Below are positions 36,486-46,468 of a stretch of 64,000 nt of DNA, in pieces. Position 1 is the first letter of the stretch. Each line of letters starts with the position of its first letter. The position numbers and the translations under genes were made by a program. Origin of the DNA: Enterobacter asburiae (GTDB lineage: Bacteria; Pseudomonadota; Gammaproteobacteria; Enterobacterales; Enterobacteriaceae); assembly GCF_024599655.1 (NCBI RefSeq), contig NZ_CP102247.1, positions 3,286,001 to 3,350,000 on the forward strand. The letters are read 5' to 3'. A model generated the notes under the pieces. The model worked only from the letters and a program-made list of their open reading frames with translations. It had not been told where the DNA came from and ran no database searches.

Positions 36486-38930
36486 TTAAACCTTTTCAAC
36501 CTGGACAAGGTTTGTGTGGGATGGGTTGCCCTTCGCCAGCGGCGACGGACGCTGCGTGGTCAGCACGTTAATACTGCCCGCCTGGTCGATGCGGTTGGCA
36601 TCGGGGCTGTACCAGGCCCCTTCCCCCAGCGCCACCACGCCTGGCATCATGCGCGGCGTCACTTTGGCCTCAATGTGCACCTCGCCGCGACCGTTGAAGA
36701 TACGCACGCGATCGCCATTGCCGATGCCGCGCGCTTTGGCATCCATCGGGTTGATCCACATCTCCTGACGGCAGGCGGCTTTCAGTACGTCGACGTTGCC
36801 GTAGGTGGAGTGCACTCGCGCTTTGTAGTGGAAACCGGTCAGCTGCAGCGGGAATTTCGCCGTCAGCGGATCGTTATAGTTTTCAAAACCTGGCGTGTAG
36901 ATCGGCAGCGGATCGATAACGTCCCCTTCCGGCAGTTCCCAGGTCGACGCGATTTTTGCCAGCTCTTCGGAGTAGATTTCGATTTTGCCCGACGGCGTGG
37001 TCAGCGGGTTCGCCTGCGGGTCTTCACGGAACGCTTTGTACGCCACGTGGTGCCCTTCCGGATCGCGCTGTTTGTACATACCCTGCTTGCGGAAGGTATC
37101 GAAATCCGGCAGGTCAGGGATCGCCTTACGGGAAAGTTCATGCAGATGGCGCATCCACCCTTCCTGAGTACGTCCCTCGGTAAACTGCTGCTCAACGCCA
37201 AGACGTTTCGCCAGCTCAGAGGTCATCTCATAGATGGTTTTGCACTCGAAGCGCGGTTTGATTGCCTGATCGGTAAAGATCACGTAGGACATGTTGCCGC
37301 AGGAGGCGTCCAGCGCGAAATCCATCTGCTCAGAAGCGGTGCAGTCCGGCAGCAGGATATCGGCATATTTCGCCGAGGAGGTCATGTGACAGTCAATCAC
37401 CACAATCATCTCGCACTTCTTATCATCCTGCAGGATTTCATGGGTGCGGTTGATTTCAGAGTGCTGGTTGATGAGACAGTTACCGGCATAGTTCCAGATC
37501 ATCTTGATCGGCACGTCCAGCTTGTCCTTGCCGCGCACGCCGTCGCGCAGGGCGGTCATTTCCGGGCCGCGTTCGATCGCATCGGTCCACATAAACATGG
37601 AGATGCTGGTCTGAACAGGGTTATCCAGCGTCGGCATACGTTCAAACGGCACTTCATACGAGCCTTCACGCGCGCCGGTGTTTCCGCCGTGAATGCCCAC
37701 GTTGCCCGTCAGAATAGAAAGCATTGAGATGGCACGGGTCGCGATTTCGCCGTTCGCATGACGCTGCGGTCCCCAGCCCTGGCTGATATAGGCCGGTTTG
37801 GCTGAGCCAATCTCACGCGCCAGTTGGACGATACGCTCCACCGGAATACCGGTGATGGTGGACGCCCACTCGGGCGTTTTCGCCACGCCATCGCTGCCCT
37901 GACCGAGAATATACGCCTTGTAGTGACCGTTAGCCGGCGCGCTGGCTGGCAGGGTTTTCTCGTCATAGCCGACGCAGTATTTATCCAGGAAAGGCTGATC
38001 GACGAGGTTTTCGGTGATCATCACCCACGCCAGCGCTGAGACCAGCGCCGCATCGGTACCCGGACGGATTGGGATCCACTCGTCTTCACGTCCGGCACCG
38101 GTGTCGGTATAGCGCGGATCGATGATGATCATGCGAGCATTGGATTTTACGCGGGCCTGTTCCAGGTAGTAGGTTACCCCGCCGCCGCTCATGCGGGTTT
38201 CGCCCGGGTTGTTACCAAACAGCACGACCAGCTTACTGTTTTCGATATCAGACGGGCTATTGCCGTCCGCCCAGCCGCCGTAGGTGTAGTTCAGGCCAGC
38301 AGCGATCTGCGCCGAGGAGTAGTCGCCGTAGTGGTTGAGATAACCGCCGCAGCAGTTCATCAGGCGCGCCACCAGCGTTTTACCCGGCGGCCAGGAGCGG
38401 GTCAGCGTGCCGCCGAGCGTCCCGGTGCCGTAGTTCAGGTAGATGGATTCGTTGCCATACTCTTTGATAAGACGCTGCATATTTGTGGCGATGATGTCGT
38501 AGGCTTCATCCCAGCTAATACGCTCGAACTTCCCTTCCCCACGCTTACCGACGCGCTTCATCGGGTATTTCAGGCGGTCCGGGTTGTACACGCGGCGACG
38601 CATGGAGCGGCCGCGCAGACAAGCGCGAACCTGATGTAACCCTTCGTAGTTATCGTCCCCGGTATTGTCGGTTTCGACATATTTAATTTCACCATCCACT
38701 ACATGCATACGCAGCGGACAACGGCTGCCGCAGTTTACGGTACAGGCACTCCACACCACTTTTTCCGGAGCTGAGGCTGGGGACAATGCATCCGCCGCCG
38801 ACGCCAGTCGGGTGAAAGGGAGCGTGAAGGCGCTGCTGGCTACAGCCAGGCCGCCAATTGCCGTGGTTTTCATCAACCCACGGCGAGTGACCTCGGCAGC
38901 CATTAACGCTTCAGGCGCGTTGATTTTCAT
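36486..38930 (-). CDS. dmsA: Dimethyl sulfoxide reductase catalytic subunit DmsA
   Basis: An 814-residue molybdopterin oxidoreductase. A twin-arginine leader (VTRRGLMKTTAIGG, from about residue 14) ends near LASA. CTVNCGSRCPLRMHV provides the FS0 cluster cysteines. The bis-MGD binding regions follow, including VLFGNNPGETRMSGGG and AYISQGWGPQRHANGE. It reduces DMSO and related S- or N-oxides as anaerobic electron acceptors, with the menaquinol-linked DmsBC. Confidence 0.98.
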   Translation of the reverse strand: MKINAPEALMAAEVTRRGLMKTTAIGGLAVASSAFTLPFTRLASAADALSPASAPEKVVWSACTVNCGSRCPLRMHVVDGEIKYVETDNTGDDNYEGLHQVRACLRGRSMRRRVYNPDRLKYPMKRVGKRGEGKFERISWDEAYDIIATNMQRLIKEYGNESIYLNYGTGTLGGTLTRSWPPGKTLVARLMNCCGGYLNHYGDYSSAQIAAGLNYTYGGWADGNSPSDIENSKLVVLFGNNPGETRMSGGGVTYYLEQARVKSNARMIIIDPRYTDTGAGREDEWIPIRPGTDAALVSALAWVMITENLVDQPFLDKYCVGYDEKTLPASAPANGHYKAYILGQGSDGVAKTPEWASTITGIPVERIVQLAREIGSAKPAYISQGWGPQRHANGEIATRAISMLSILTGNVGIHGGNTGAREGSYEVPFERMPTLDNPVQTSISMFMWTDAIERGPEMTALRDGVRGKDKLDVPIKMIWNYAGNCLINQHSEINRTHEILQDDKKCEMIVVIDCHMTSSAKYADILLPDCTASEQMDFALDASCGNMSYVIFTDQAIKPRFECKTIYEMTSELAKRLGVEQQFTEGRTQEGWMRHLHELSRKAIPDLPDFDTFRKQGMYKQRDPEGHHVAYKAFREDPQANPLTTPSGKIEIYSEELAKIASTWELPEGDVIDPLPIYTPGFENYNDPLTAKFPLQLTGFHYKARVHSTYGNVDVLKAACRQEMWINPMDAKARGIGNGDRVRIFNGRGEVHIEAKVTPRMMPGVVALGEGAWYSPDANRIDQAGSINVLTTQRPSPLAKGNPSHTNLVQVEKV

Positions 38931-39073
38931 AAAGACTCACTTTGGTTGCTCACAAAGAAATGAGAGGCGGCATAGACCGCTATATAGTTTTATTTAGAAC
39001 GAATTTCTTCGTTATCAGCTTTTTATGCTGACTTTCATTCGGAGGAGTATTACTACTTTAGAGGGAGAGATTA

Positions 39074-39087
39074 TTGAGTCGTATCAA
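39074..39087 (-). promoter_or_regulatory. FNR-like site upstream of dmsA
   Basis: The minus strand reads TTGATACGACTCAA, matching nine of ten conserved bases of the FNR consensus TTGAT-N4-ATCAA. It lies 144 bases upstream of the dmsA start. E. coli dmsABC is activated by FNR. It sits 12 bases from the serS terminator stem. Confidence 0.7.
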
Positions 39088-39098
39088 TTAGCAGGCAT

Positions 39099-39128
39099 AA
39101 AAAAAGCGCCCTGAGGCGCTTTTTTGTT
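39099..39128 (-). terminator. Rho-independent terminator after serS
   Basis: AAAAAAGCGCC pairs with GGCGCTTTTTT around CTGA, with T residues beyond on either strand. It lies 14 bases past the serS stop. Confidence 0.92.
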
Positions 39129-39141
39129 TTAAGACAAATTA

Positions 39142-40434
39142 TCAGCCGATGTACTGCTGGCCTTTCATGTATGGACGCAGCACTTCAGGGATCTCAATAC
39201 GACCGTCTGCCTGCTGGTAGTTTTCCAGCACGGCAACCAGCGTACGGCCCACGGCCAGACCAGAACCGTTCAGGGTATGCACCAGACGGGTTTTCTTGTC
39301 AGATTTGCTGCGGCAGCGAGCCTGCATGCGGCGCGCCTGGAAATCCCAGACGTTAGAGCAGGAGGAGATCTCACGGTAGGTGTTCTGAGCAGGCACCCAC
39401 ACTTCCAGATCGAAGGTTTTGCAGGCACCAAAGCCCATATCACCGGTACACAGGGCCATACGACGGTACGGCAGACCCAGCAGCTCCAGCACTTTCTCAG
39501 CGTGGCCGGTCATCTCTTCCAGCGCGTCCATGGACTCTTCAGGACGGACGATCTGCACCATCTCAACTTTGTCGAACTGGTGCATACGGATCAGACCGCG
39601 CGTGTCGCGACCATAAGATCCAGCTTCAGAACGGAAGCACGGAGAGTGTGCTGTCAGCTTAATTGGCAGGTCGTCTTCATCGATGATCTCATCACGCACG
39701 AGGTTAGTCAGCGGCACTTCAGCGGTTGGGATCAGCGCGTAGTTGCTGCTGTCGGCTTCCTCGTCCAGCGGACGGGTATGGAACAGATCGCCGGCAAATT
39801 TCGGCAACTGACCCGTACCGTAGAGCGTATCGTGGTTAACCAGATACGGTACGTAGGTTTCGCTGTAGCCATGCTGCTCGGTGTGCAGATCCAGCATGAA
39901 CTGCGCCAGCGCGCGGTGCAGATGGGCAATCTGGCCTTTCATCACCACGAAGCGAGAACCGGTCAGCTTAACCGCTGCCGCAAAGTCCAGGCCCGCGTGC
40001 ATTTCGCCCAGCGTCACGTGATCGCGCACTTCGAAGTCAAACTCACGAGGCGTACCCCAGCGTTTCACTTCAACGTTGTCGTTTTCATCTTTGCCGACAG
40101 GCACGCTGTCGTCAGGAATATTCGGGATAGCCAGGGCAATATCACGAATCTCGGCCTGAAGAACGTCCAGCTCAGCTTTCGCCTGATCCAGTTCTTCACC
40201 CAGTTTGTTCACTTCCAGGCGTAATGGCTCAATATCTTCCCCGCGCGCTTTCGCCTGGCCGATGGATTTCGATCGAGAGTTACGCTCTGCCTGCAGATTT
40301 TCAGTTTGTACCTGCAGTACTTTACGACGCTCTTCAAGAGCGCGCAGCTTATCTACATCCAGCTTAAAGCCCCGGCGTGCCAGTTTTTCAGCGACTGCGT
40401 CTGGCTCATTACGCAGCAGATTGGGATCGAGCAT
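39142..40434 (-). CDS. serS: Seryl-tRNA synthetase SerS
   Basis: A 430-residue class II aminoacyl-tRNA synthetase. The N-terminal helical arm (about residues 30-100) is a coiled coil that binds the long variable arm of tRNA-Ser. The class II motifs 2 and 3 are visible as FRSEAGSYGRDTRGLIRMHQF and LNGSGLAVGRTLVAVLE. It charges tRNA-Ser and tRNA-Sec. It is a single gene with its own terminator, 92 bases downstream of rarA. Confidence 0.98.
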   Translation of the reverse strand: MLDPNLLRNEPDAVAEKLARRGFKLDVDKLRALEERRKVLQVQTENLQAERNSRSKSIGQAKARGEDIEPLRLEVNKLGEELDQAKAELDVLQAEIRDIALAIPNIPDDSVPVGKDENDNVEVKRWGTPREFDFEVRDHVTLGEMHAGLDFAAAVKLTGSRFVVMKGQIAHLHRALAQFMLDLHTEQHGYSETYVPYLVNHDTLYGTGQLPKFAGDLFHTRPLDEEADSSNYALIPTAEVPLTNLVRDEIIDEDDLPIKLTAHSPCFRSEAGSYGRDTRGLIRMHQFDKVEMVQIVRPEESMDALEEMTGHAEKVLELLGLPYRRMALCTGDMGFGACKTFDLEVWVPAQNTYREISSCSNVWDFQARRMQARCRSKSDKKTRLVHTLNGSGLAVGRTLVAVLENYQQADGRIEIPEVLRPYMKGQQYIG

Positions 40435-40526
40435 GCTTATCCTGTGCTTATCGAATTAAAATAGGAAAATGTGACCACAGCCTGCGGCCACAAGGATACA
40501 TTGCCAACATTACCGCAACGATTGAA

Positions 40527-41870
40527 CTAACGGTAGCGTTTTATAGGGCTATTTTGATCCTGTCCGGCGAGCCAGGTGAGCTTTTCACCAATCTTGCCTT
40601 CAAGACCTCTGTTTGTGGGGTGATAATAGCGCGTTTGTGCCATCTCCTGCGGGAAATATTCCTCCCCGGCAGCGTAGGCATTGGGTTCGTCGTGAGCGTA
40701 GCGGTACTCCTGCCCGTAACCCATCTCTTTCATCAGCTTGGTCGGCGCGTTACGCAGATGAACCGGAACATCATAGTCCGGGCGTTCGCGCGCGTCGGAC
40801 ATCGCCGCTTTGAAGGCGGTATAAACCGCATTGCTTTTCGGCGCGCAGGCCAGATAGACAATCGCCTGCGCTATGGCACGTTCGCCTTCCGCGGGTCCAA
40901 CGCGGGTGAAGCAGTCCCAGGCCGAAAGCGCGACCTGCATGGCGCGAGGATCGGCATTGCCGACATCTTCTGACGCAATCGCCAGGCAGCGACGCGCGAC
41001 ATATAACGGATCGCCGCCCGCTGTGATAATTCGCGCGTACCAGTAAAGCGCCGCATCCGGCGCGCTGCCGCGCACGGACTTATGCAGCGCCGAGATCAGG
41101 TCGTAAAAACGGTCGCCTTTGTTATCGAAACGCGCGCTGCGTTCACCGGCAATTTCGGTGAGCAGCTCCTGCTTCAGCACCCGCTTCCCGGCATCGTCGA
41201 CTTCGGCCATATCGGCCATCATTTCCAGCGTATTCAGCGCCCGACGCGCATCGCCGTTGACCAGCTCGGCAATCGCACGACGCGTATCGTCAGGCAGAAC
41301 GATATCCTGCCCGCCGTAGCCGCGCGCTTTGTCGTCCATCGCCTGGGTGAGAACCTTTTCGATATCCTCGGTGGTCAGCGATTTGAGCAGGTAAACGCGC
41401 GCGCGCGACAGCAGCGCCGAGTTCAGTTCAAACGACGGGTTTTCGGTGGTCGCGCCGATGAAGAAGATCGTGCCGTCTTCAATATGCGGCAGGAAGGCAT
41501 CCTGCTGGCTCTTGTTGAAGCGGTGGACTTCATCCACGAAGAGGATGGTGCGCCGCCCGGCGTTGCGGTTCTGCCGCGCACGCTCGATCGCCTCACGGAT
41601 CTCCTTCACGCCGGAGGTGACCGCCGAGATGCGTTCGACATCCGCGTTGGCATAGCGGGCGATCACTTCTGCAAGCGTGGTCTTGCCGGTGCCAGGTGGG
41701 CCCCAGAGGATCATGGAGTGAAGATGCCCGGCCTCAATGGCGCGCGGCAATGGCTTACCGGCAGCCAGCAGGTGCTGCTGGCCGATGTACTGCGCTAAAT
41801 TTTCTGGCCGCATACGAGCGGCCAGAGGTTGAAACGCGTTATCTGAAAAATCGAGCGACAGATTGCCCAC
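40527..41870 (-). CDS. rarA: Replication-associated recombination protein RarA (MgsA)
   Basis: A 447-residue AAA+ ATPase of the clamp-loader clade, the same length as in E. coli. Walker A is GPPGTGKTTLAE from about residue 57 and Walker B is TILFVDEVHRFNKSQQD. The C-terminal tetramerisation region includes ASEDVGNADPRAM. It acts at stalled replication forks. It follows lolA by only 9 bases, so the lolA-rarA pair is an operon. Confidence 0.96.
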   Translation of the reverse strand: MGNLSLDFSDNAFQPLAARMRPENLAQYIGQQHLLAAGKPLPRAIEAGHLHSMILWGPPGTGKTTLAEVIARYANADVERISAVTSGVKEIREAIERARQNRNAGRRTILFVDEVHRFNKSQQDAFLPHIEDGTIFFIGATTENPSFELNSALLSRARVYLLKSLTTEDIEKVLTQAMDDKARGYGGQDIVLPDDTRRAIAELVNGDARRALNTLEMMADMAEVDDAGKRVLKQELLTEIAGERSARFDNKGDRFYDLISALHKSVRGSAPDAALYWYARIITAGGDPLYVARRCLAIASEDVGNADPRAMQVALSAWDCFTRVGPAEGERAIAQAIVYLACAPKSNAVYTAFKAAMSDARERPDYDVPVHLRNAPTKLMKEMGYGQEYRYAHDEPNAYAAGEEYFPQEMAQTRYYHPTNRGLEGKIGEKLTWLAGQDQNSPIKRYR

Positions 41871-41879
41871 TCACGCCTC

Positions 41880-42494
41880 TTACTTATTGCGTTGGTCGTC
41901 CACCGTTACGCCCTGCGGCGGGGTAAAGGTGAATTTCGATGCATCAACGGCGCCGTTCTGCTGAGATTTAAGCTGGTAGCTGCTGCGCTGATCGTCCTGC
42001 TCAACCGCGCCGAACTGATTAATGGTACCGTTGGTGCTTACGTTAATGGTGAACTGCTTCAGGTTGCCGTTGCTGCCTTTCGGCGTCAGGACAAACTCGT
42101 CACCCGTCTGTTTAATATTGTACTGCTGCCAGTCGCTGGACTGGTTGCGAGCAATCAGCATAAACGGCGTATTGCTGGTGGCATCTTTCAGCCAGGTCGC
42201 CGTTGCCTGTTCAACGAACGGGTTGAAGAACCATAAGGTTTTACCGTCAGAGACCAGGATGCTTTCATCCGGCTGGGTCATGTGCCAGTTGAAAAGATTT
42301 GGGCGTTTTACCCACAAATCTCCCTGACCTTCCTGCACCGCGTTACCGCTGCCGTCAGTCACTTTTTGCGTGAAGCTGGCGTGGAAGCTGCTTACTTTAT
42401 CCAGTCGGCTTTTAAGGTCGCTGGCTGCATCAGCCCAGACGCTGCTGGCGACAAAACTGGTGAGTAATGCACAGGCGATGGCGATTTTTTTCAT
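41880..42494 (-). CDS. lolA: Outer-membrane lipoprotein carrier protein LolA
   Basis: A 204-residue periplasmic chaperone with a signal peptide (residues 1-21, ending SSVWA-DA). The beta-barrel region includes GQGDLWVKRPNLFNWHMTQPDESILVSDGKTLWFFNP, which is typical of LolA. It receives lipoproteins from LolCDE and passes them to LolB. It lies 128 bases after ftsK and 9 bases before rarA. Confidence 0.97.
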   Translation of the reverse strand: MKKIAIACALLTSFVASSVWADAASDLKSRLDKVSSFHASFTQKVTDGSGNAVQEGQGDLWVKRPNLFNWHMTQPDESILVSDGKTLWFFNPFVEQATATWLKDATSNTPFMLIARNQSSDWQQYNIKQTGDEFVLTPKGSNGNLKQFTINVSTNGTINQFGAVEQDDQRSSYQLKSQQNGAVDASKFTFTPPQGVTVDDQRNK

Positions 42495-42536
42495 TGTTAT
42501 TCCTTAAAATACGTCTTCCCGATATGGGGTTTCCGT

Positions 42537-42576
42537 CTTCTATTCTGGACCTGCCCGAAGGCAGGCGACAGAAGAA
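42537..42576. repeat. Imperfect palindrome between ftsK and lolA
   Basis: CCTGCC and GGCAGG flank CGAA, with outer arms TTCT/AGAA and CTG/CAG that extend the stem imperfectly. There is no T run in the expected position. It may be a processing or stability hairpin. Confidence 0.4.
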
Positions 42577-42622
42577 AATGCTTAATTTTGGCTGATTTAC
42601 CCTTCTTTGCAATCGCTGAAGG

Positions 42623-45600
42623 CTAATCAAACGGCGGCGGCGCCAGCACCTCGCGGTTACCGTTATGCCCCTGCTCGCTCACAATGCCCTGCGCTTCCAT
42701 CTGCTCGATGATACGCGCTGCGCGGTTATAACCAATGCGGAACTGGCGCTGCACGCCAGAGATTGACGCTTTGCGTTTTTCGGTAACGAAGTTAACCGCC
42801 TGATCGAATAACGGATCCAGCTCTTCGCCGCCGTCGAAGCCACCGCCGCCGCCTTCGCTTTCCGTATCGCTGGTGATGCCGTCAACATATTGTGGACGAC
42901 CGCGCGCCTTCCAGTCCTGCACGACGGCGTGTACTTCCTCATCGCGAACGAACGCGCCGTGGACACGCACCGGAGAGGTGGAGTTCGGGCCGGAATAGAG
43001 CATGTCACCCATACCCAGCAGCGACTCTGCGCCGCCCTGGTCAAGAATGGTACGGGAGTCAATTTTACTGGATACGGTAAAGGCGATACGCGTCGGGATG
43101 TTCGCTTTGATAAGACCAGTGATAACGTCCACGGAAGGACGCTGGGTCGCCAGCACAAGGTGAATACCGGCCGCACGCGCTTTCTGCGCCAGACGGGCAA
43201 TCAGCTCTTCCACTTTCTTACCGACGGTCATCATCAGGTCAGCAAATTCATCGACCAGCACGACGATATAAGGCAGTTTTTCCAGCACCGGATGCTGGGC
43301 ATCCATGCTGTCACCCGGCTTCCAGTAAGGATCCGGGATCGGACGTCCCATGCGCACCGCCTGGGCAATTTTCTCGTTATAACCGGCCAGGTTACGCACA
43401 CCCAGCGCAGACATCAGCTTGTAGCGGCGTTCCATCTCATTGACGCTCCAGCGCAGAGCGTTGGCGGCGTCCTTCATGTCGGTGACAACTTCGGTCAGCA
43501 GATGCGGGATGCCTTCGTAGACCGACAGTTCGAGCATTTTCGGGTCGATCATGATGAAACGCACATCTTCCGGCTGCGCTTTATAAAGCATGCTGAGGAT
43601 CATGGCGTTCACACCGACAGACTTACCGGAACCGGTAGTACCCGCGACCAGCAGGTGAGGCATTTTCGCGAGATCTGCCACCACCGGATCGCCCGCGATA
43701 TCTTTACCCAGCACCACGGTCAGCGGGGACGGGTTATCGCGGAACTTGGTGTTATCCAGCACTTCACGCAGGTAGACGGTCTGACGTTTCTTGTTTGGCA
43801 GCTCAAGGCCAACGTAAGGCTTGCCTGGGATCACCTCCACCACACGTACCGCCACGGTCGAGAGAGAACGCGCCAGGTCGCGGGACAGATTGGAAATACG
43901 CGCGGCTTTAACGCCAGGCGCCAGGTTCAGTTCAAAACGGGTGATCACCGGACCCGGGGAATAGTTCACCACGTCCGCCTTGATACGGAAGTCAGCCAGA
44001 CGGGCTTCGACCAGACGCGCCATTTGTTCGAGCGCGAAGGTATCGACCGGCTCCACTTCTGACGGCGGCGGCGTTAACAGATCCAGAGACGGCAGCGGCG
44101 TGCTCGGACGCTGCAGCGGACGGCTGTCACCGTTACGCATCAGCAGCGGGTGAATCAGGCTCTCCTGCGGCTGAGGCGCAGGCTGCTGGAACTGCGGCGA
44201 CTGTGGTGCCTGCTGCGGTTGCTGAACAGGTTGATGCGGCTGCGCATACGGCTGCTGAACGGGCTGTTGCGGCTGCGCGTAGGCCTGCGGCGCTGGCTGC
44301 TGGCGCACGGGCTCTGCTTCCGGCATCACGCTCGGGGTAAATAACGGCTCGCTCGGGCCATCGTCCACCAGATCCTTCATCGGCGAGAATTCAAAATCCG
44401 ACAGCGAGAACGGATTTGCGCCAGCAGGTTGTTCACCGGAATAGCGCTGCTGCTGGGTAGCGGCAAACTGGCGCGCTAATTCGGCTTCTGCCGCGTCATC
44501 CTCGTCTTCAAGCACAGGCTCATCGTGCTGGTATTCCTCACCGTAGCGTTGATTCTGCTGCGCAGCGAACTGGCGGGCCAGCTCGTCCTGCTGCATTTCA
44601 TCGGCGTCATCTTCGTACTCAGGCTCGCGCGCTTTCTCTTCGGCCATACGCTGGGAAGGCAGCTTGATACCATAAGAGGCAAGCTCACGGCGGGTTGGAA
44701 CGCGAACGCGGTTAGGGCGAGGCAGTTGCGGACCAATCCCCTCCTTCACCTGAGGACGTGGCGCGCCCCCTGTTGCCAGGCTAAAGACAGGTGCAGCCAC
44801 GGCAGCGGCCGCGGTAGCCTGCTTCACGCTTTCCGCTACGGGTGCGACTGCAGGCGTCGGGTCGATCGGTGGAACGGATACAGAAGGCGCTTTCGTCACC
44901 GGCTCCTGCACCGGTTCAGGCACAGGCTGGTACCAGGCCGCGAGCTGCTCGCGTTCACGTGCGCGACGCTCTTCAACCTCTTCAAAATAGTACATAGGTG
45001 GACGAGAGGGTTTTACCTCTTCCACGATTTCAGGTTCAGGCTGCAGCTCTACATAAGGCTGCACAGGTTCAACCGGCTCAGGCACATACTCCTGATAAGG
45101 TTGGGCTACAGGCTGTTCATAGTGCGGGTAATCTTGCGGTTCATACGCAGGCTGCGGCGGCTGATACGGCTGCTGCCACTGCTCCTGCTGTACAGGGATG
45201 TAGCTTTCAGGTTCAGGCGCGATAACGGGCTCCGGCGTGTGAACGCCTGGCGCAGTCTGCCAGTCAACCTGCGGCTGCTGAATAACGGATTCCGGCGGCG
45301 AAACCGGCGCGGATGGCATCACGGCGTCGACAGGCGCGGCATACGCCTGCGCAGCGGTCGTCGCGGCTGCCGCCGCCGCAACCGGCTCGGTAACCGAGTG
45401 GCCATTTAACAGCGGATCGTATTCGTCGAAGTCACCCGGCGTGGCCCGGCTGCCGGAGAAGAGCACATCGTCAGGATCGACGGCAACACCCGCCGCGCGA
45501 TACGCCACCTGCTCGTCTTCATCCATGCGTTTACCGGAGAAGAGCGCCGCATCGGTTTTACGGCCTAGCGGGTTGGCAAATTTCTCAGCAACCCGCTGGC

Positions 45601-46333
45601 GACGCGCCAGCGCGCCGCGCAGAATACGCGCACGACGAGACTCGCGACGCTGCACAGGCGCGTCATCTTCCTCTTCATCTTCGTACTCGTCTTCATCAAC
45701 CCAGGTATCGTCGCGGCGGGTACGGTTGCTGGCGAAGGTCAGAATGGTGAGGATAAAACTGCCGATTTTCTCGGCAATGCTCACCCAGGACCAGCCGGTA
45801 AACAACGTCAGCCCGGCCGCCCAGATGCAGAGCAGCGCCAGCGTGCCGCCGCTGCTGTGCAGCATCGGCTGTAGCGCAGAACTGAGTAAGCTGCCAATCA
45901 CCCCGCCCGAGGCGAAGTACCAGATATCATCCGCATTTATCGCTGCCAGCCCGCACGAGGTGAGGATCAGCGCCAGCGCGCCAATCAGGCGCAGCGACAC
46001 GGCGAAATAGTCGATGTAATCATCGTTTTGACGATGACGCCACGCAAACCAGCACCCGCCAATGATAATGACGGGAAGGGTGTAGGCCATCACACCGAAA
46101 ATGAAAAACAGCGTGTCCGCAAGCCAGGCACCGGGAACACCGCCTAAATTATGGATAGGCTCATGCCATGCAGTTTGTGACCAGCTGGGATCTGAGGGGT
46201 TGAAACTGAGTAAGGCTGCCATCAGCCAGACGGCAAAAAGGGCAATAACAATCAGCAAAGCCTCGAGGAGACGACGTCCGCTGCTTAGCTTCGATAGTGT
46301 GACTTCTTTGTCTTCAGTGTATTCCTGGCTCAA
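42623..46333 (-). CDS. ftsK: DNA translocase FtsK
   Basis: A 1236-residue protein, about 90 residues shorter than the E. coli protein (1329). Four membrane segments lie in the first 200 residues. A long acidic, Pro/Gln-rich linker follows, with repeats around QQPYAQPHQPVQQPQQ encoded near 44150-44300. The C-terminal motor has Walker A GTTGSGKSVGVNAM and Walker B-like IVVLVDEFADLMM. The gamma winged helix at the end (QRQFRIGYNRAARIIEQME) reads KOPS and activates XerCD. It couples divisome assembly to terminus segregation. It follows lrp and precedes lolA. Confidence 0.98.
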   Translation of the reverse strand: MSQEYTEDKEVTLSKLSSGRRLLEALLIVIALFAVWLMAALLSFNPSDPSWSQTAWHEPIHNLGGVPGAWLADTLFFIFGVMAYTLPVIIIGGCWFAWRHRQNDDYIDYFAVSLRLIGALALILTSCGLAAINADDIWYFASGGVIGSLLSSALQPMLHSSGGTLALLCIWAAGLTLFTGWSWVSIAEKIGSFILTILTFASNRTRRDDTWVDEDEYEDEEEDDAPVQRRESRRARILRGALARRQRVAEKFANPLGRKTDAALFSGKRMDEDEQVAYRAAGVAVDPDDVLFSGSRATPGDFDEYDPLLNGHSVTEPVAAAAAATTAAQAYAAPVDAVMPSAPVSPPESVIQQPQVDWQTAPGVHTPEPVIAPEPESYIPVQQEQWQQPYQPPQPAYEPQDYPHYEQPVAQPYQEYVPEPVEPVQPYVELQPEPEIVEEVKPSRPPMYYFEEVEERRAREREQLAAWYQPVPEPVQEPVTKAPSVSVPPIDPTPAVAPVAESVKQATAAAAVAAPVFSLATGGAPRPQVKEGIGPQLPRPNRVRVPTRRELASYGIKLPSQRMAEEKAREPEYEDDADEMQQDELARQFAAQQNQRYGEEYQHDEPVLEDEDDAAEAELARQFAATQQQRYSGEQPAGANPFSLSDFEFSPMKDLVDDGPSEPLFTPSVMPEAEPVRQQPAPQAYAQPQQPVQQPYAQPHQPVQQPQQAPQSPQFQQPAPQPQESLIHPLLMRNGDSRPLQRPSTPLPSLDLLTPPPSEVEPVDTFALEQMARLVEARLADFRIKADVVNYSPGPVITRFELNLAPGVKAARISNLSRDLARSLSTVAVRVVEVIPGKPYVGLELPNKKRQTVYLREVLDNTKFRDNPSPLTVVLGKDIAGDPVVADLAKMPHLLVAGTTGSGKSVGVNAMILSMLYKAQPEDVRFIMIDPKMLELSVYEGIPHLLTEVVTDMKDAANALRWSVNEMERRYKLMSALGVRNLAGYNEKIAQAVRMGRPIPDPYWKPGDSMDAQHPVLEKLPYIVVLVDEFADLMMTVGKKVEELIARLAQKARAAGIHLVLATQRPSVDVITGLIKANIPTRIAFTVSSKIDSRTILDQGGAESLLGMGDMLYSGPNSTSPVRVHGAFVRDEEVHAVVQDWKARGRPQYVDGITSDTESEGGGGGFDGGEELDPLFDQAVNFVTEKRKASISGVQRQFRIGYNRAARIIEQMEAQGIVSEQGHNGNREVLAPPPFD

Positions 46334-46383
46334 GAAAGGCTCTCCAGGTATCAGGCATATCCTGCCTGTTTGCTAAAACGGAC

Positions 46384-46411
46384 AACAGCGCCGGGACTCC
46401 CCGGCACTGTT
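46384..46411 (-). terminator. Possible terminator between lrp and ftsK
   Basis: AACAGTGCCGGG pairs with CCCGGCGCTGTT around GAGT with one mismatch, 58 bases past the lrp stop on the minus strand. The following sequence GTCCGTTTTAG is only moderately T-rich. Confidence 0.5.
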
Positions 46412-46468
46412 GCTGTATGGATTAACAGGAGTGTAATCAAACTACGCTGATTTTGCACCTGTTCCGTG

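Noticed and set aside
44525..45409. A 294-codon Arg/Leu-rich plus-strand frame opposite the ftsK linker
   Set aside because: It is the complement of the Pro/Gln/Glu-rich linker repeats and has no independent support.
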